From positions 18,338,048-18,402,047 of the forward strand of contig OX387194.1 of the NCBI GenBank assembly GCA_947561395.2: a DNA stretch of 64,000 nt. Direction: 5' to 3'. A program made the translations under genes and the position numbers. Positions 34,301-44,986 of the stretch are shown here, one piece after another. The DNA is from Buxus sempervirens (taxonomy: Eukaryota; Streptophyta; Magnoliopsida; Buxales; Buxaceae). The notes under the pieces were generated by a model, which ran no database searches, was not told the origin of the DNA, and saw only the letters and a program-made list of their open reading frames with translations. The stretch's first letter is position 1. Each line of letters opens with the position of its first letter.

Positions 34301-34600
34301 CTCAATTTGATAGAAGAAAAGCGGTTGAATGCGCTTTGCCACGGTCAACTGTATCAGAGGAGAATGGCCAGAGCCTACAACAAGAAAGTGAAGCCCAGAG
34401 CTTTCCAAGTGGGTAATTTAGTCTTAAAGAAGATATTGCCATTTTTGGAGGACCCTCGCGGAAAGTTTAAGCCAAATTGGGAGGGACCTTATGTAGTGAA
34501 GAAGGTCTTGTCAGGAGGCGCTCTTATCTTCACAGAAATGGATGGGACAGATTTTCCTGAGCCAATCAACTCCGATGCGGTCAAACAATATTTCCCTTGA
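31301..34600 (+). pseudogene. pol: RT, RNase H, archaeal RNase H and integrase of element B, two nonsense codons
   Basis: RT about 31560-32110 with FPLPHIDILVDN, FMDGFSGYNQI and YVDDMIAKS. RNase H about 32410-32790. Archaeal-type RNase H about 32869-33255 (MFFDGAANMNG, NIAEYEACIIGL, VYGDSSLI, FADALATLASM). Integrase zinc ligands about 33545-33680 (HGGVCGPHMNGH, CHLCQ), catalytic core (WGIDVIG, SDNASN, NGAIEAANK), and a C-terminal domain ending at TGA 34598-34600. TAG at 32738-32740 and 32801-32803 interrupt the RNase H connection where A has lysine-adjacent or CAG codons. Apart from those two stops the frame is open for 3.2 kb, so decay is mild. Confidence 0.94.
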
Positions 34601-35656
34601 AGGAATATCACAAAGAAATGATCCGAGGCCATTTTTCCGTTATCCCTCACAAATTTTAAATATCCCTAGATTAAACCAAGTTGAGCCTGTTCGTGTTTTA
34701 AAAAACCCAAACTAGAGCTTACAGTCGCGACTGGGGCAAGGTTAATAGGAGAAAAAAAACACAAAAAGGAAAATAGTAAAGAAAGGCCAAATACAAAGAA
34801 AAGAAAAAAAGGCCAATATTAGGAATGGGGGGTCGCATCCATTATGGCTGTAAGCCCAGTTGTCCCATTTTCAAGATGTCAAAATTTTGAGCCTATAATA
34901 ACCTTCTTTCATAAACTCAACCCAGCCTTCATTTCGTCCTATTGGTCAAGTCCTCGGTGATCTGGGTGTACTCCTTCAAGCTCGCGGTGTTGAAAGGGCG
35001 ATGACGGAATAAATAAGCCGGTCCTAGTGAAAACCGTAACAGGCACTAGGGGCAATATTGGCAGAAAGAAGGCAAAAGAAAAGGATAAAAGAAAAGAAAG
35101 AAACAAGAAAAAGGTCACCAACCGCACTTGGGATACAGATTGAACCAAACCGCCCTTTTTCCACGGTTTTCGCAGAAGGGCTATGCAACCGCATATTGAA
35201 GACGGTTTTGGCTAAACCGTTCTGAATGCACGGTTTTGGGCGGCATAATTGAATTGAGCAAATTTTCTGCATAGGACTGAACCAGTAGGCTATGACATAT
35301 CCCTTGAAAGTAGGAAGGAAACTTGGGGATGAGTCTAAAGGTTCCAAGGGGGACGAAATGGCTTCCTCCTCATTAACTTAAATACCCTTTTTGCTCAACT
35401 TACTTCAATTTATCCAACTATATGGGATTAAAGCATTATGGACTAATTTACAATAAAGACACACAAAAATTAAAATTATATTTTGGCCGATGATGAGAAA
35501 TCAGTGACTTTTCATTAAAACTGTCAGTTTTTTATAAGCATATGAGAGTTCTGAGGCCAATAGTATAAAAACCTATTTTGTATTCTCTATCTTTCCACTA
35601 GTGGAGTTTCTCTTTGTACAGAAGTGTAAAAAAGGAAAAAAATACAATAAAAGTGG
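34601..35656 (+). other. Element B post-integrase noncoding region
   Basis: Contains blocks shared with A and C: GAGGCC...GTTGAGCC at 34624-34690, and TTCTTTCATAAACTCAACCC...TTTCGTCCTAT at 34888-34970, followed by a CCTAGTG...CACTAGG hairpin at about 35024-35051. Palindromes AACCG...CGGTT are at 35148-35169, 35187-35207 and 35215-35235. The AT-rich remainder to 35656 would be the 3' flank of the antisense gene. Confidence 0.7.
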
Positions 35657-37309
35657 CTAATCTCTATCCCCTAGCCTTTCCTCAAGCTCTCTGATCCGAG
35701 CCGCCTGAACCGCCACAAGCCTTTCAGCCCCTTCTGCATCTGGGTCACTGAGGAATGAGATGACGTCATCGGAGAGGGTCTGCCTAGTCCTCATATCTCT
35801 GAGCCTGGCCATGGTCTCATCATGCCTGCGCCATGCGGCTCTCACCTCGAAGCGACGGGCCTGTATCTGCTCTGATAACCGTCTCTCCAGATCTTCCTTC
35901 TCCAATCTCAAAGTTCAGGCCTCCTCCACCCATATGAGCTGAAGCCGCCTATGAGAAGCCCGCTCGGTCTCCAAGAGGTCCTCATAAGTAGGACACGGGA
36001 TAGCAGGAGGATCCACCGGTACAGAAGCACAGCTCTGCACCTGCTCTCTAATCCAGAAGATATAGTCCTTCTCATGCAATTTGGAGAAGACAGGACCTCT
36101 CAAGAAGCAAGCTTGCGACCAATCCTTCAACAGGCGGAAGCATAGGCCCATGGTAGCCGGTGTGAGCGGACCTATGAATTATTCATACCCCTGAGGTACC
36201 AAGATCCCCTGCACCTCCTCTCCAAACTGCCGGATGACCCTCGAAGGCAAGTAGAGCAAGGCAGACCGCAAGCCCATGAGCACAGCGAAATTCTGATCCG
36301 AGAAGCTGATTACTGTCTCGACAGAAGGCTGATAAGCACCAGGCCATCTCACTTGGTCGTCTTTAAGCGTTCCCAAAAAAGCAAACCATCCCTGTTTGCC
36401 ACCGTGGATGTTGGGACATCCTCTGTTGCTCATCAAGACAGGAATGTTTAATCTGGGAAAGAAGCGGCGGGTAATCTCTTCAACTTGACTCAGGTGGTCA
36501 AGTAGCCAGAGCTGCAAATAAAAGGGAAGCATTTCTATCTTAGAAAATCTCAATTTTGCAATAAAAGTTATAATTCAAGAAAGAGGTTCAGATTTTACCT
36601 GAAGTATAGGGGCGCAGGCGAGGAAACTTTTCTGCTTCCGGTGATAGCAGTCAGTCAAGGCCTGGTATATTTCAGCCAGGATCATAGGGGCGAGCCTTTC
36701 AAGCTCCCTAACTTGGCAAATGACTGAAATGAGGGATAAATCAACCTCGCTATCACCTCGGGGGAATAAAAGTTGGTTGACCACTATCAAGGTCAAAGCA
36801 TTGAACCAAGCCGATTGGTTTGGGCTATTCAACAGCTTTTCAGTCAAAAATGACTTTGATAAGGTCAATAAGGCGTAAGCTTCCCCTAACTCTCTCTTGC
36901 TAATTCCTAAAAAAATGGAGGCTTCCTTTTTAAAGCTTGGCTTGAGAGGTGGGTTGACAACTTTCTTGAAGAACCTAAGGTTGAGGATGGTTTCAACCTC
37001 CTCGACTGTAGGGGTCATCTCTTTTTCCCCAAACCGAAAGAGGTTCAATTGGGGTTCCCAATGCCCAATCAATGCCTCTATAATTTCCCATTTTAAGGGG
37101 ACCTTTGGGATTGAAAGAAGGTGGCCTAGATTGGCAGAATCCCAATCTATCTCATCCTGTGGGGTCATTGAATCAACCCACCTCTCATAATAAGTATCTA
37201 CAATGGCATACCTAGTCAAGTTGGGAGGTTTGGACCTAATTTGTGGCCTAGGTGCTAATGTTTCAGGTACAGAAGATGAAAATGGCACAGAAGCTGAAGC
37301 GGAAGCCAT
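35657..37309 (-). pseudogene. Antisense accessory gene 2 of element B, homologue of Ogre ORF1
   Basis: Minus-strand gene downstream of integrase. Predicted exons 37309-36599 (237 codons) and 36511-35657 (285 codons including the stop) are joined by an 87-base intron, CAG|GTAAAA to TTTGCAG|, phase 0. The product aligns with element A's ORF1: MAS start, KWEIIEALIGHWEPQLNLFRFG, MTPTVEEVETIL, AWFNALTLIVVNQLLFP, then RVIRQFGEEVQGILVP, and a C-terminal coiled coil rich in Arg and Glu (35660-35910). Exon 2 has two in-frame stops, TAA at 36179-36181 and TGA at 35915-35917, with the homologous reading continuing after each. Function unknown; plant-mobile-domain-like fold suspected. Confidence 0.78.
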
Positions 37310-37787
37310 TAATGGGCAAAAGTGGATTAAAGGCAGCTAGGAGAGAGAAAATCGCCAAAAGGGGGTTTTTGACCTAAGCAATACGTCAAAATGATGTCCT
37401 GCCCGCAATTCGCGGTTTTAAAATAACCTAAGGGCAAAAACCGCATACACAGAACAGTTATGCTTGAACCGCACTCAATGTGCGGTTGCATTCCCGCAAA
37501 GTTTAAAAACCGCGGGATAAGTACGGTTCGTGTATAACCGCCCTGTATGTACGGTTTTTGCACAAAAACAGTTTTTCTTCTTTCTTTTAAAAAGTCAGGT
37601 TCCCCAAAAAACCTGTTACCTGCATAACAGTTGCAACAGGACAAACATACACAAATAAGCAAAAAATTAAAAGAAAAGAAACAAAAATGAATAAATTTTC
37701 TCTTTTTTCATATAAACTACCAATGGATACATCATGTTTTATATACAGATATCAAATGAATCCTAATCTAAACCTATCTCCTACAGG
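37310..37787. other. Spacer between the two antisense genes
   Basis: Noncoding. Carries 21-base palindromes at 37439-37459 (imperfect), 37467-37487, 37508-37528 and 37536-37556. On the minus strand it is upstream of antisense gene 2, a possible promoter region. Confidence 0.65.
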
Positions 37788-40586
37788 TCAATCCGCCTCG
37801 CCTCTACCTCGCCGTCGCTGACGGATGAAGAAATGATCGGAGAAGCGCTGGCTAGCCGGAGAAGACGGCTCAGCAGGAGTCGAAAGACTAGCAGGAGGCT
37901 CTGGGTCTGCAGCAGGTGCAGGATCGGTAGAAGATGCAGGAACAGGAACTGGATCGTCCCGAGACAGGTCCATGAAGCAAGAGACTGAAGTGTTCGTCGC
38001 CAGAGGGACCAGCTCCAGAATCTGGGGATCCTCGGCAGGAGGAGTGGAATCTGTGGGACCCGCTGCGTCACGCACCTCTGCCACCTCGGGCTCAGCTACA
38101 TCTGGCATCCCCTCCTCTCTCACGGGCTCGGCCGCCTCAGGAACTGCAGGAGCCTCTAAGTCACCCTCCTCTGTCTCAGGAGCAGTCTCTGGCTCAGATG
38201 CAGGAGCGGTCTCAAATACAGGTGCAGCCTCTGGTATCTCAGCTGACTTAGGAACTGCTGCAGCAGAGGTAGCCTCGGCCGCCACCTCGCTCTCTCTCTC
38301 TGGGATCTTTGTAGCTCCTAAGGAAAAGGATAGAGTGCGAGAGCTGGATGGAGAAGCCGCCACATCCTCCTGAAAGGCAAAGACAGACTGATCAGAAGCA
38401 GAAAAGATAAAGGAAAAAATACAGAAACTGAAAAAGACAGACCTGAGCTCCTGAAGGCCCCGCCTGGCCCTGAGCACTGGCCAACTGGGCCCGCAAGTTG
38501 GCAATAAGAGCGGCCTGCCCAGTGATGATGACGTCGCTCTCAACAATGGCGGCATCTCTCTCAGCCAGCTGGCGCTCCAGATCCGCATATCTAGCCCGGA
38601 CCTCCTCTAGCTGTGCCTCCTGAAATGAGATAAGGAGAGAAAAGATATCAGTAAATAAGAAAGGAAGACTAGAAGACTGCACAAGGAAAGGAGGTTCATA
38701 CCGTGGTGTCGTATAGGCGGATCACCACCCCTCCTATCTCAGTAACTCCACCTCGAACGGGCATGGGCTGCATAAGACAACCCACTGAAACTTGCCCGAA
38801 CCAGGTATCATAGTCACCATCGACTAAAAGGGTATCTCCTGCCTCCCACTCGCCAAAGTGAGCAGGGTCGAATGGACCAGGAGGGGTGAAGGGTGCTGTA
38901 GCTGGAGGAGCCACTGGGATCCGGAGCTCGCCAGTATGCTGGAAGAAGAAACGCTCGCCGAGGTACCATATGCTACCCAATTGCCCGATGAAGAATGGGT
39001 ACCTCTGGCGCCGCTGATCCAAGGCAAAAGCGTCATCCACAAAGGGCTGAAAAGCCAACTCATCGTGCAGGCCGTCGAGACGGGGAACAAAGAGCTGAGG
39101 ATAAACAGAGTAGAATGTCAAATTCTGGAAAAAGGGATAAAAGAAAAGAAAGAAAGAAAAGAAGAAAGTGCTTACCTCTCTCCTGAAGGTCCTGTCCAGA
39201 TGAGCTTTGGCCGACCTAGGGCGACTCTTCTCTGAGTCACACCTAATCTGATTCCACCGGCGGGCCAAGGGAAACGTCCCCTCAGGCAGTGTGGAGGTAG
39301 GCCGAAAATGGGCCACGTAGACCCGAGCAAAGAACTAAAAGAAAAAAAAGAGAGAGAGATAAGCAAAGGCAAAAATGAGAAGAAAAAGAAAAAAAGAAAA
39401 GAGAAAAAAAAAAGAGAGAAAAGGAAAAAGCAAGAAGAAAAAAGAAAGAAAGTCATTTATACCTGTAAAAAGGGCAAGAAAAACCTGCAACCCACTCCGG
39501 CCCCTCTGGGAGAGGATAGGCCGGAAACCACTCGTCGTAGGCCCGCTAACAAGGTGCCATAGACAAGTTGGCCCCAGGCGTACTCCCTCGCTCGGTGCAG
39601 ATCCCGAAGAAGACTCAGAAAATGGGGACTGATTGAGGTAGTATCCTCCAAGCAGAAGCAGGATCCCATCATCAGAAGGAAAAGAAATCTGAAGGCCAAG
39701 GGGAAACTGGGATGCTCCGCTGCTAAGGTGCTATACCCCCTCGAAAGAAATGTCTCCCTCAACCATGTCCGGGAAATGCGGGTGATCCTGCTCCTATCCC
39801 ACGCCCCCACGGGCATCTCATCATATCCCAAGAGTTCGGCGATCTCCAAATCTGCCGGCCAATCCATCTCAGTGATGACATCTCCAGTCATCCTGATCCC
39901 AGTAATAAGAGCGAAGTCGGAGGGGCGAATACCAATCTCCACGTCAGGCAGATGAAAGCTTAAGGTCTCTGGGGAGAATCGCTCCATCAGGGCCAAGATC
40001 AAAGGCCGATCCTGACGAACGCCGGTGATGGTGATGAAAGGGCCAAATCCGAAACGGCCCATCTCTCGACGCAAAGGAGTCGAACAGGCCCCTACTACAT
40101 CAGCAAAAAGGGCCCAGCTCCCGCGGAAATGAGAAGAGGGATAAGCAAGAGGGATGTCCGCCCTGACGCCCGCCGAAGGATGCGTTGTCAAACTATGAAG
40201 GAGAGAGGTGTCCCGGATCTGATCCGCTATCTCCGCAGGAATGGCCACATGAGTCACCCGGGCTCCTGCCCTACCTCTACGACGAGCTCCCCTACGCTCT
40301 CGAACCTCGGCAACGGGCTAGAAAAGCAAATGAGAGGGTTTCAGATTGAATGTAGCAAAAGGGGAGATTTGTTTTTGAAAAGAAGAGAGAATACCTCGGG
40401 TGCCGACTCTAACGAATCCTCGGACGCTCCCGAGTCTGAATCTGAAAGATCCAGACTACTGGGAGAAGAAGGATCAGGGTCTGGCTCGGTCCTAGAAGAA
40501 GAGGCCACATCGGCCGGGTCCCTCCGAACCCTCGAAGATGAAGGCTCATCTGCAGGACCCCGAGAAGCGCGACGTGTACGGGCCAT
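37788..40586 (-). CDS. Antisense gene 1 of element B: six-exon plant mobile domain protein, intact
   Basis: Predicted exons on the minus strand: 40586-40395, 40317-39463, 39334-39176, 39124-38702, 38619-38443 and 38369-37788, giving 795 residues. All five introns (51-128 bases) have GT..AG ends, all are phase 0, and no exon contains a stop. Exon 1 is Ser/Arg/acid-rich. Exon 2 carries the plant-mobile-domain signature (FGPFITITGVRQDRPLI, MERFSPETLSFHLPDVEIGI, FALITGIRMTG), and exons 3-4 its C-terminal half. Exon 5 is a heptad coiled coil (EAQLEEVRARYADLERQLAE) and exon 6 an Ala/Pro/Glu-rich tail ending in a basic cluster. In Arabidopsis, PMD proteins (MAIN, MAIL1) act in silencing and genome stability. 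The role here is unknown. A TATA-like AT run at about 40785-40815 lies about 200 bases upstream of the ATG. Confidence 0.8.
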
Positions 40587-42564
40587 CTATAGGATCAGAG
40601 TGCAGGGAGAAATTCATTATCTTTTGTAAAGCCAATAGGTCTTATTCATGATTTCTTCAGTAGGGCTATGGATTAATCAAGTTGTTTGCAGGAAAAAGAA
40701 AATCGGAAGAAGCACTTCAAAAAGTGCCCCACCAAACCAGGATTTGATTTCTTCCATTCGTTATTAATTTCTTTATTATCTCTGTTATATATAAGAATTA
40801 TATACAAGAAACAAAATTTCCTATATGTCTTTCTTATAAATAAAAAAAAAAAAATAGAGATTTTTGAAGCAAGCTATTCGGAATTCTCAATTCATGTTTA
40901 GAATTCTGATAAGTTTAATGATTGACTAAAATTCTAAATTGTTGAATATGTTTTAATTCTCAGGTCCACAGAATTCAGGATCACTCAGTTCCTTACAAGC
41001 ATTTGGGTGTTCAGCTCAAGTTATTGTTTCTGGCTCAATCCCATTTATGCTAATAGGGTATCGGCATCAATCGGATCCAAAGCCAATCAATGCCAGCATA
41101 CAAGTAAATCAGGGGGAGACATCTGTGCCTCTATCCCAAACAGCAGAGATCATGCATAAACAAGTGGAATGTCAACCAAGAGAAGTCAGATGTATAGTAG
41201 CATGAACAGATACAGAAATTGAAAATATTGATAGCATTGGCATTCAAAAAGATCACAAATTGTCAGAAATCCATATTTTCGGCAGGCATAGCATTTGGGG
41301 ATTTTCTTCAGTCAAGACATTCAAGCATGTCGGAAAAGCAGAAAATTCCAGTCTAAGGGTCCAGGCTAGCAGAAATAGCATACCAAGTAGGCAAAAACAT
41401 GCATTACAGGGTGAGCAAGCCGAGTGTTATACTGCCGCAGAAAAGAAATCCTCATGCCAATGTGGAGCAAATATGTAAAGGTTCAAAATTGGATAAACAA
41501 AAGTCATGATTGATTCCAAAAAAGAACTTGGGTAAAAATTGAAGCAATGCAAGCCATGGTCAAGTACAGATCGACACAGGCAATGGGCACATACAAGATT
41601 GGGGATTTTTTTTTATCCCATTGACCACAAGGTGACTAAGGCATTAAATCAATGGCAAATTTCGTGCATAAAGGCATTCAATCATGGAGTCAGAGCACAA
41701 AACTTTCGAACAAGTTGTTTGCAAATTCGGACAAGGATTCGGCCACCTACCTGTATCAGCCGAAAAATAAGTCTGGCAAGGAAAACAGGAGCTTGACCTC
41801 ACCAGGAACTTGGAGGAGGGTCGATTGAAGTGGCAGTCGAGCAAGCTCAGAACAGAGGACAGTATGACGGGTCCGCCGGAAGCTACAGTCACCACAAGGA
41901 TCGTTGGTCACTCGAAGAAGCTAAATCACCGGGAAAAAACGGAAATCACCGGAGAGAGCAATGCCACCAGAAGAAGATGAAGTCACCGGAGGATGTGATT
42001 TCGCCAGAGAAGGAAGGATGAAGACCGGAGAGAACGCACGGTCGCCAGAGAGAACGCAAGAGTTCCGGAAGTCAAGGGTTTCGCGAGCGAAATGAAGCCA
42101 GGCGCGGTCGCGGTCGCGTTTATATTCAACCTACAAAACCGCACATACAGAACGGTTAGTATTAATATTGTTGAAAACCGCACATACAGCACGGTTGAAA
42201 TTGAAAATGCTAAAAACCGCTCGTTCAGTACGGTTGGCACCCAAAAATGAATTTTCAAAACTTTTTCCAATCTCTTTCAAAAGATCTATGTCCAGGATAG
42301 TCATGAATGGCAAGAAGCATCACCCTATCAACTTTTGCTTTAAAAATTTGCTTAAATCTCACTTCATAGCCACGAGTGCTCTGTGAGACGGGAGAAGAGG
42401 ATTTGCCCCTTAAGGTTAGGGACTTTTCATCGGATCCTCTAAACAAATTTTTTTTCAAAAATCAAGTCGGAATTCTTGCAGCTCATGATCGAATGGACAT
42501 GATCTTGGGAAGCGCAATTTGCAGATCTTTTTGCTCTCCGCTGTTAATTGTTTCCAATTCCAGC
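40587..42564. other. Element B region between antisense gene 1 and polypurine tract
   Basis: No supported gene. On the minus strand this is the upstream region of antisense gene 1. TCACCGG and GCCGG words repeat loosely at 41870-42060. Three 21-base palindromes lie at 42137-42157, 42176-42196 and 42215-42235. From 42486 it aligns with the pre-polypurine blocks of A and C. Confidence 0.65.
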
Positions 42565-42578
42565 GAAGAGGGGGCAGT
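42565..42578 (+). promoter_or_regulatory. Element B polypurine tract
   Basis: GAAGAGGGGGCAGT directly precedes the 3' LTR start. Confidence 0.85.
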
Positions 42579-42690
42579 TGTAGACACCCCAAATTGCACT
42601 TCCATAAGAGAGAACCTTCAAAAGAACTTTAAAAGTCTTATTTGAGCCTTGACATATGTCAAACACTCAAGAACTCTCAAAATTGGTGCC

Positions 42691-42957
42691 AACCGTACTG
42701 AGTATACGGTTTTTATAGTTTTGGTCTCAACTGCCCTGTATGTACGGTTGCAACCGCATACACAGCACGGTTTATATTCATGCTTATCGCGCGGGTTGCC
42801 ATGTGGCTTCCGGAAGCTTCGGCCGTTGGGACACATCGACAGCACTCATGACGAGCGTAACTGAATTGAACCGCTCTGTATATGCGGTTTGGTTAAGTTT
42901 GTATATGAACCACACTTTGAGTGACGGTTGTGTTGAAACCGTACTGTGTATGCGGTT
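42691..42957 (+). repeat. Six 21-bp palindromes upstream of the B promoter
   Basis: AACCG-N11-CGGTT or near versions at 42691-42711, 42729-42749, 42752-42772, 42869-42889, 42908-42929 and 42937-42957. The centre reads CTG(T/A)RTRT in one orientation, and some copies are inverted. Confidence 0.88.
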
Positions 42958-43158
42958 TTGGCTGTTTCGGGGATTTGTGAAATGGTTCGATCTCTGAGCC
43001 TTATTTACGCATATTACCTCTCTCTTGGGGACTTGAACTCCATATTTCACCCTCCGAAACTTGCTGAATTACTCCAATTCAAGCCTTGGAGGAGAATTGG
43101 AATAATCTAGAAGGCCTTTTTGGCCTACCCTTGGGACTCTTCTACCCTTGGCTTGGCC

Positions 43159-43166
43159 TATAAATA
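43159..43166 (+). promoter_or_regulatory. Element B TATA box
   Basis: GCCTATAAATAGAGG is a classic plant TATA context. The start would fall near 43185-43192, almost at the ATG of the LTR exon. Element D has the same box near 48143. Confidence 0.75.
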
Positions 43167-43186
43167 GAGGGGTCCTCCTCTTGCAA

Positions 43187-43272
43187 ATGGCTGACAATTT
43201 GAAGCTTAGAAGCTCTGCAAGAAGAAGGAGAAGCTCTGCTGGATTGTCTACTCAAGTGTTCAAGCTACCAAG
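43187..43272 (+). CDS. Predicted LTR-encoded first exon of B gag
   Basis: ATG at 43187, 28 codons plus two bases, rich in Arg and Ser, ending at CCAAG|GTAAAG. In the 5' LTR equivalent (outside the window) this donor can join the acceptor at 27178/27179. The split codon becomes AGG and the reading continues in the gag frame with no stop up to the first ATG of gag and beyond. The excised intron would contain the rest of the LTR, the primer site and the whole leader, about 5 kb without A. Seen directly: the open exon, both splice motifs and matching phase. Inferred: actual splicing. Confidence 0.55.
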
Positions 43273-44986
43273 GTAAAGTCCTTTACATTTTCAGCATTCT
43301 CTTTACATTACACTCCCAACTTCTACCTTTCTGTAGTGTAAAGCCAATCTCTGTTGATTTGTAGCCCCAAACCCCTTCTAAAGTACCTGGGAATCCTCTC
43401 TAGCCGTAAAACGTGAAGAGAGAGCCTTGGGAAAAGGAAGGTGGAATGGATCCTCTAGGCTTAGAACCCACCAATGATGAAAAGCATGCTATATGGTTAT
43501 TTTGATCCTTTGAATGCTTATCTGATTTATTTTGTATTTGGAGAAGATGTAGGAATCCATGCTCTCAATAGCAAGGGATTCAAATCTTCTCTTAGTTAGG
43601 TATTTTTCACATTATCACACACTTTTCACTGTTTTTGCAAGAATAGGCTAGATCCAGGATCTTCCATGCAATATGGAAAATCTGAGATCATTGGCCTTAA
43701 AGTGAATCTTAGAACTTCATGAGAGGTTTTTTGTTGATTTTTAAGGTTTTGGTCGAATCCACATGCACACATACACTGGTTTCCATATTTTATCCAAAAA
43801 ATCTTCAAAACAGGGCAGATCTGTGGCCTGTCTTGGAATGCTTATAACTTCATCCTCCGGATGAATTTTTGAGTGATTCCAAAGACATGTGATAGATGGG
43901 TATGCCTATATTATATCTGGAAAATTTCGTCCACTTTCATGTAGCCAATTTTTGACACCATCTGTTCAAAGTTTGTAAGTCAGTTCAGCCCAGATTGCTG
44001 AACTTGCCGCTTTGATGGTGCACCGTTTGCTCAGTTTTAATCCGTTTTGTGTGATTCTAATTTCTGAATTTTCCTTGAGAAGTCTATTTTCATTTCCAAT
44101 TGGTTTCAGCAGATTTTGATCTATTTTGTGCCTTGGGTGCTCAGTTGACTCAGAGGTGCTCGCTAGCATAGTCCAGAGCTAATCTGTGGTCTTCTGGGCC
44201 TGTTCCAGTAAGCACACAGGTCACATCTGGTTAGAGTTTGGTGTGAGGTTTTTTTTCTTTGGAAAGATGACACCACATACTTCCCCCATACCAATTTTCA
44301 TGGATTTTTATTGAGCCAAACTCCACGAATAGAATTTTGAAAATGCCTACTTAACACTTTTTCCAAGTTATAACAGCAAATTTTAGATGTGGATTTCTCT
44401 CTCATTTTAAGTCGGATGGAGCTGAATTTTTTACTGTATACTCTACTATGTACCAGTTTTCAAATGGCATTGGTTTCAATGGATTTGAATTTAAATTGAG
44501 TGAGTTATGGTTAATCGAAGCTTTCCAGCTCTTTTGATCTAATTTCTCCAGATTTGCCTTAACTTGATTCTCTTCATTTTTACTTGGATTTCCCTTCACT
44601 CATGAAGTTTTAGAGGTGATGGATCCACAAAGAGAGTCTAAGCTCATTAGACTTCTCATGTGGGATGGTCACACACATTGTGCTTGTTATAAGCACCCTT
44701 TTTTGTTTATTTTTATTAGCAAACAATCTCTAGCATAAGCAAGCATGTGGCAACCGTCTTAGGCGGATGAGTGGGGGTGCCTAACACCTTCCCCCGCTCA
44801 TAAATAATTCCCCTTACCCAATCTCTGGATTTTTCCATATATTAGAGCTACTTTGGCTCTATTTGGCTCTTATGAATATTTTGGTGTCCATTCACACCTT
44901 AAGATGGATGGTGGCGACTCTTACATTTATCGATCCCCGCGTGACGATATCGGAGGTCATCCTAGATGACAAATCCATGTCTCACA

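Larger units (their letters stand above)
1..44986 (+). mobile_element. Element B: Retand-like Tat Ty3/gypsy retrotransposon, split by element A
   Basis: A long Tat-lineage LTR retrotransposon whose 5' LTR is truncated by the window start. The order is LTR, primer site, long leader, gag, protease, G-patch, RT, RNase H, archaeal-type RNase H, integrase, two antisense accessory genes, polypurine tract, LTR. Bases 1-1138 align without net indel to 43849-44986, with about 8 substitutions seen by eye. Element A (2054-24795) interrupts the leader. Placement in Tat rests on the second RNase H and the CHHC gag knuckle; the antisense genes downstream of integrase resemble the arrangement known from Grande/Retand-type elements. 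Without A the visible part is about 22.2 kb. The flanking CTAAC at 44987-44991 should be one target-site duplicate; its partner lies left of the window. Confidence 0.9.
42579..44986 (+). repeat. Element B 3' LTR
   Basis: 2408 bases, from TGTAGACACCCCAAATTGCA to TCTCACA. Six 21-base palindromes (42691-42957) lie upstream of the TATA box TATAAATA at 43159-43166. A short ATG exon (43187-43272) with a consensus donor follows. U5 stem and primer mimic TGGCGACTC at 44912-44920. Confidence 0.95.

Noticed and set aside
39340-39440. Purine-rich low-complexity coding frames
   Set aside because: This is the pyrimidine-rich intron 2 of the antisense gene read on the wrong strand.
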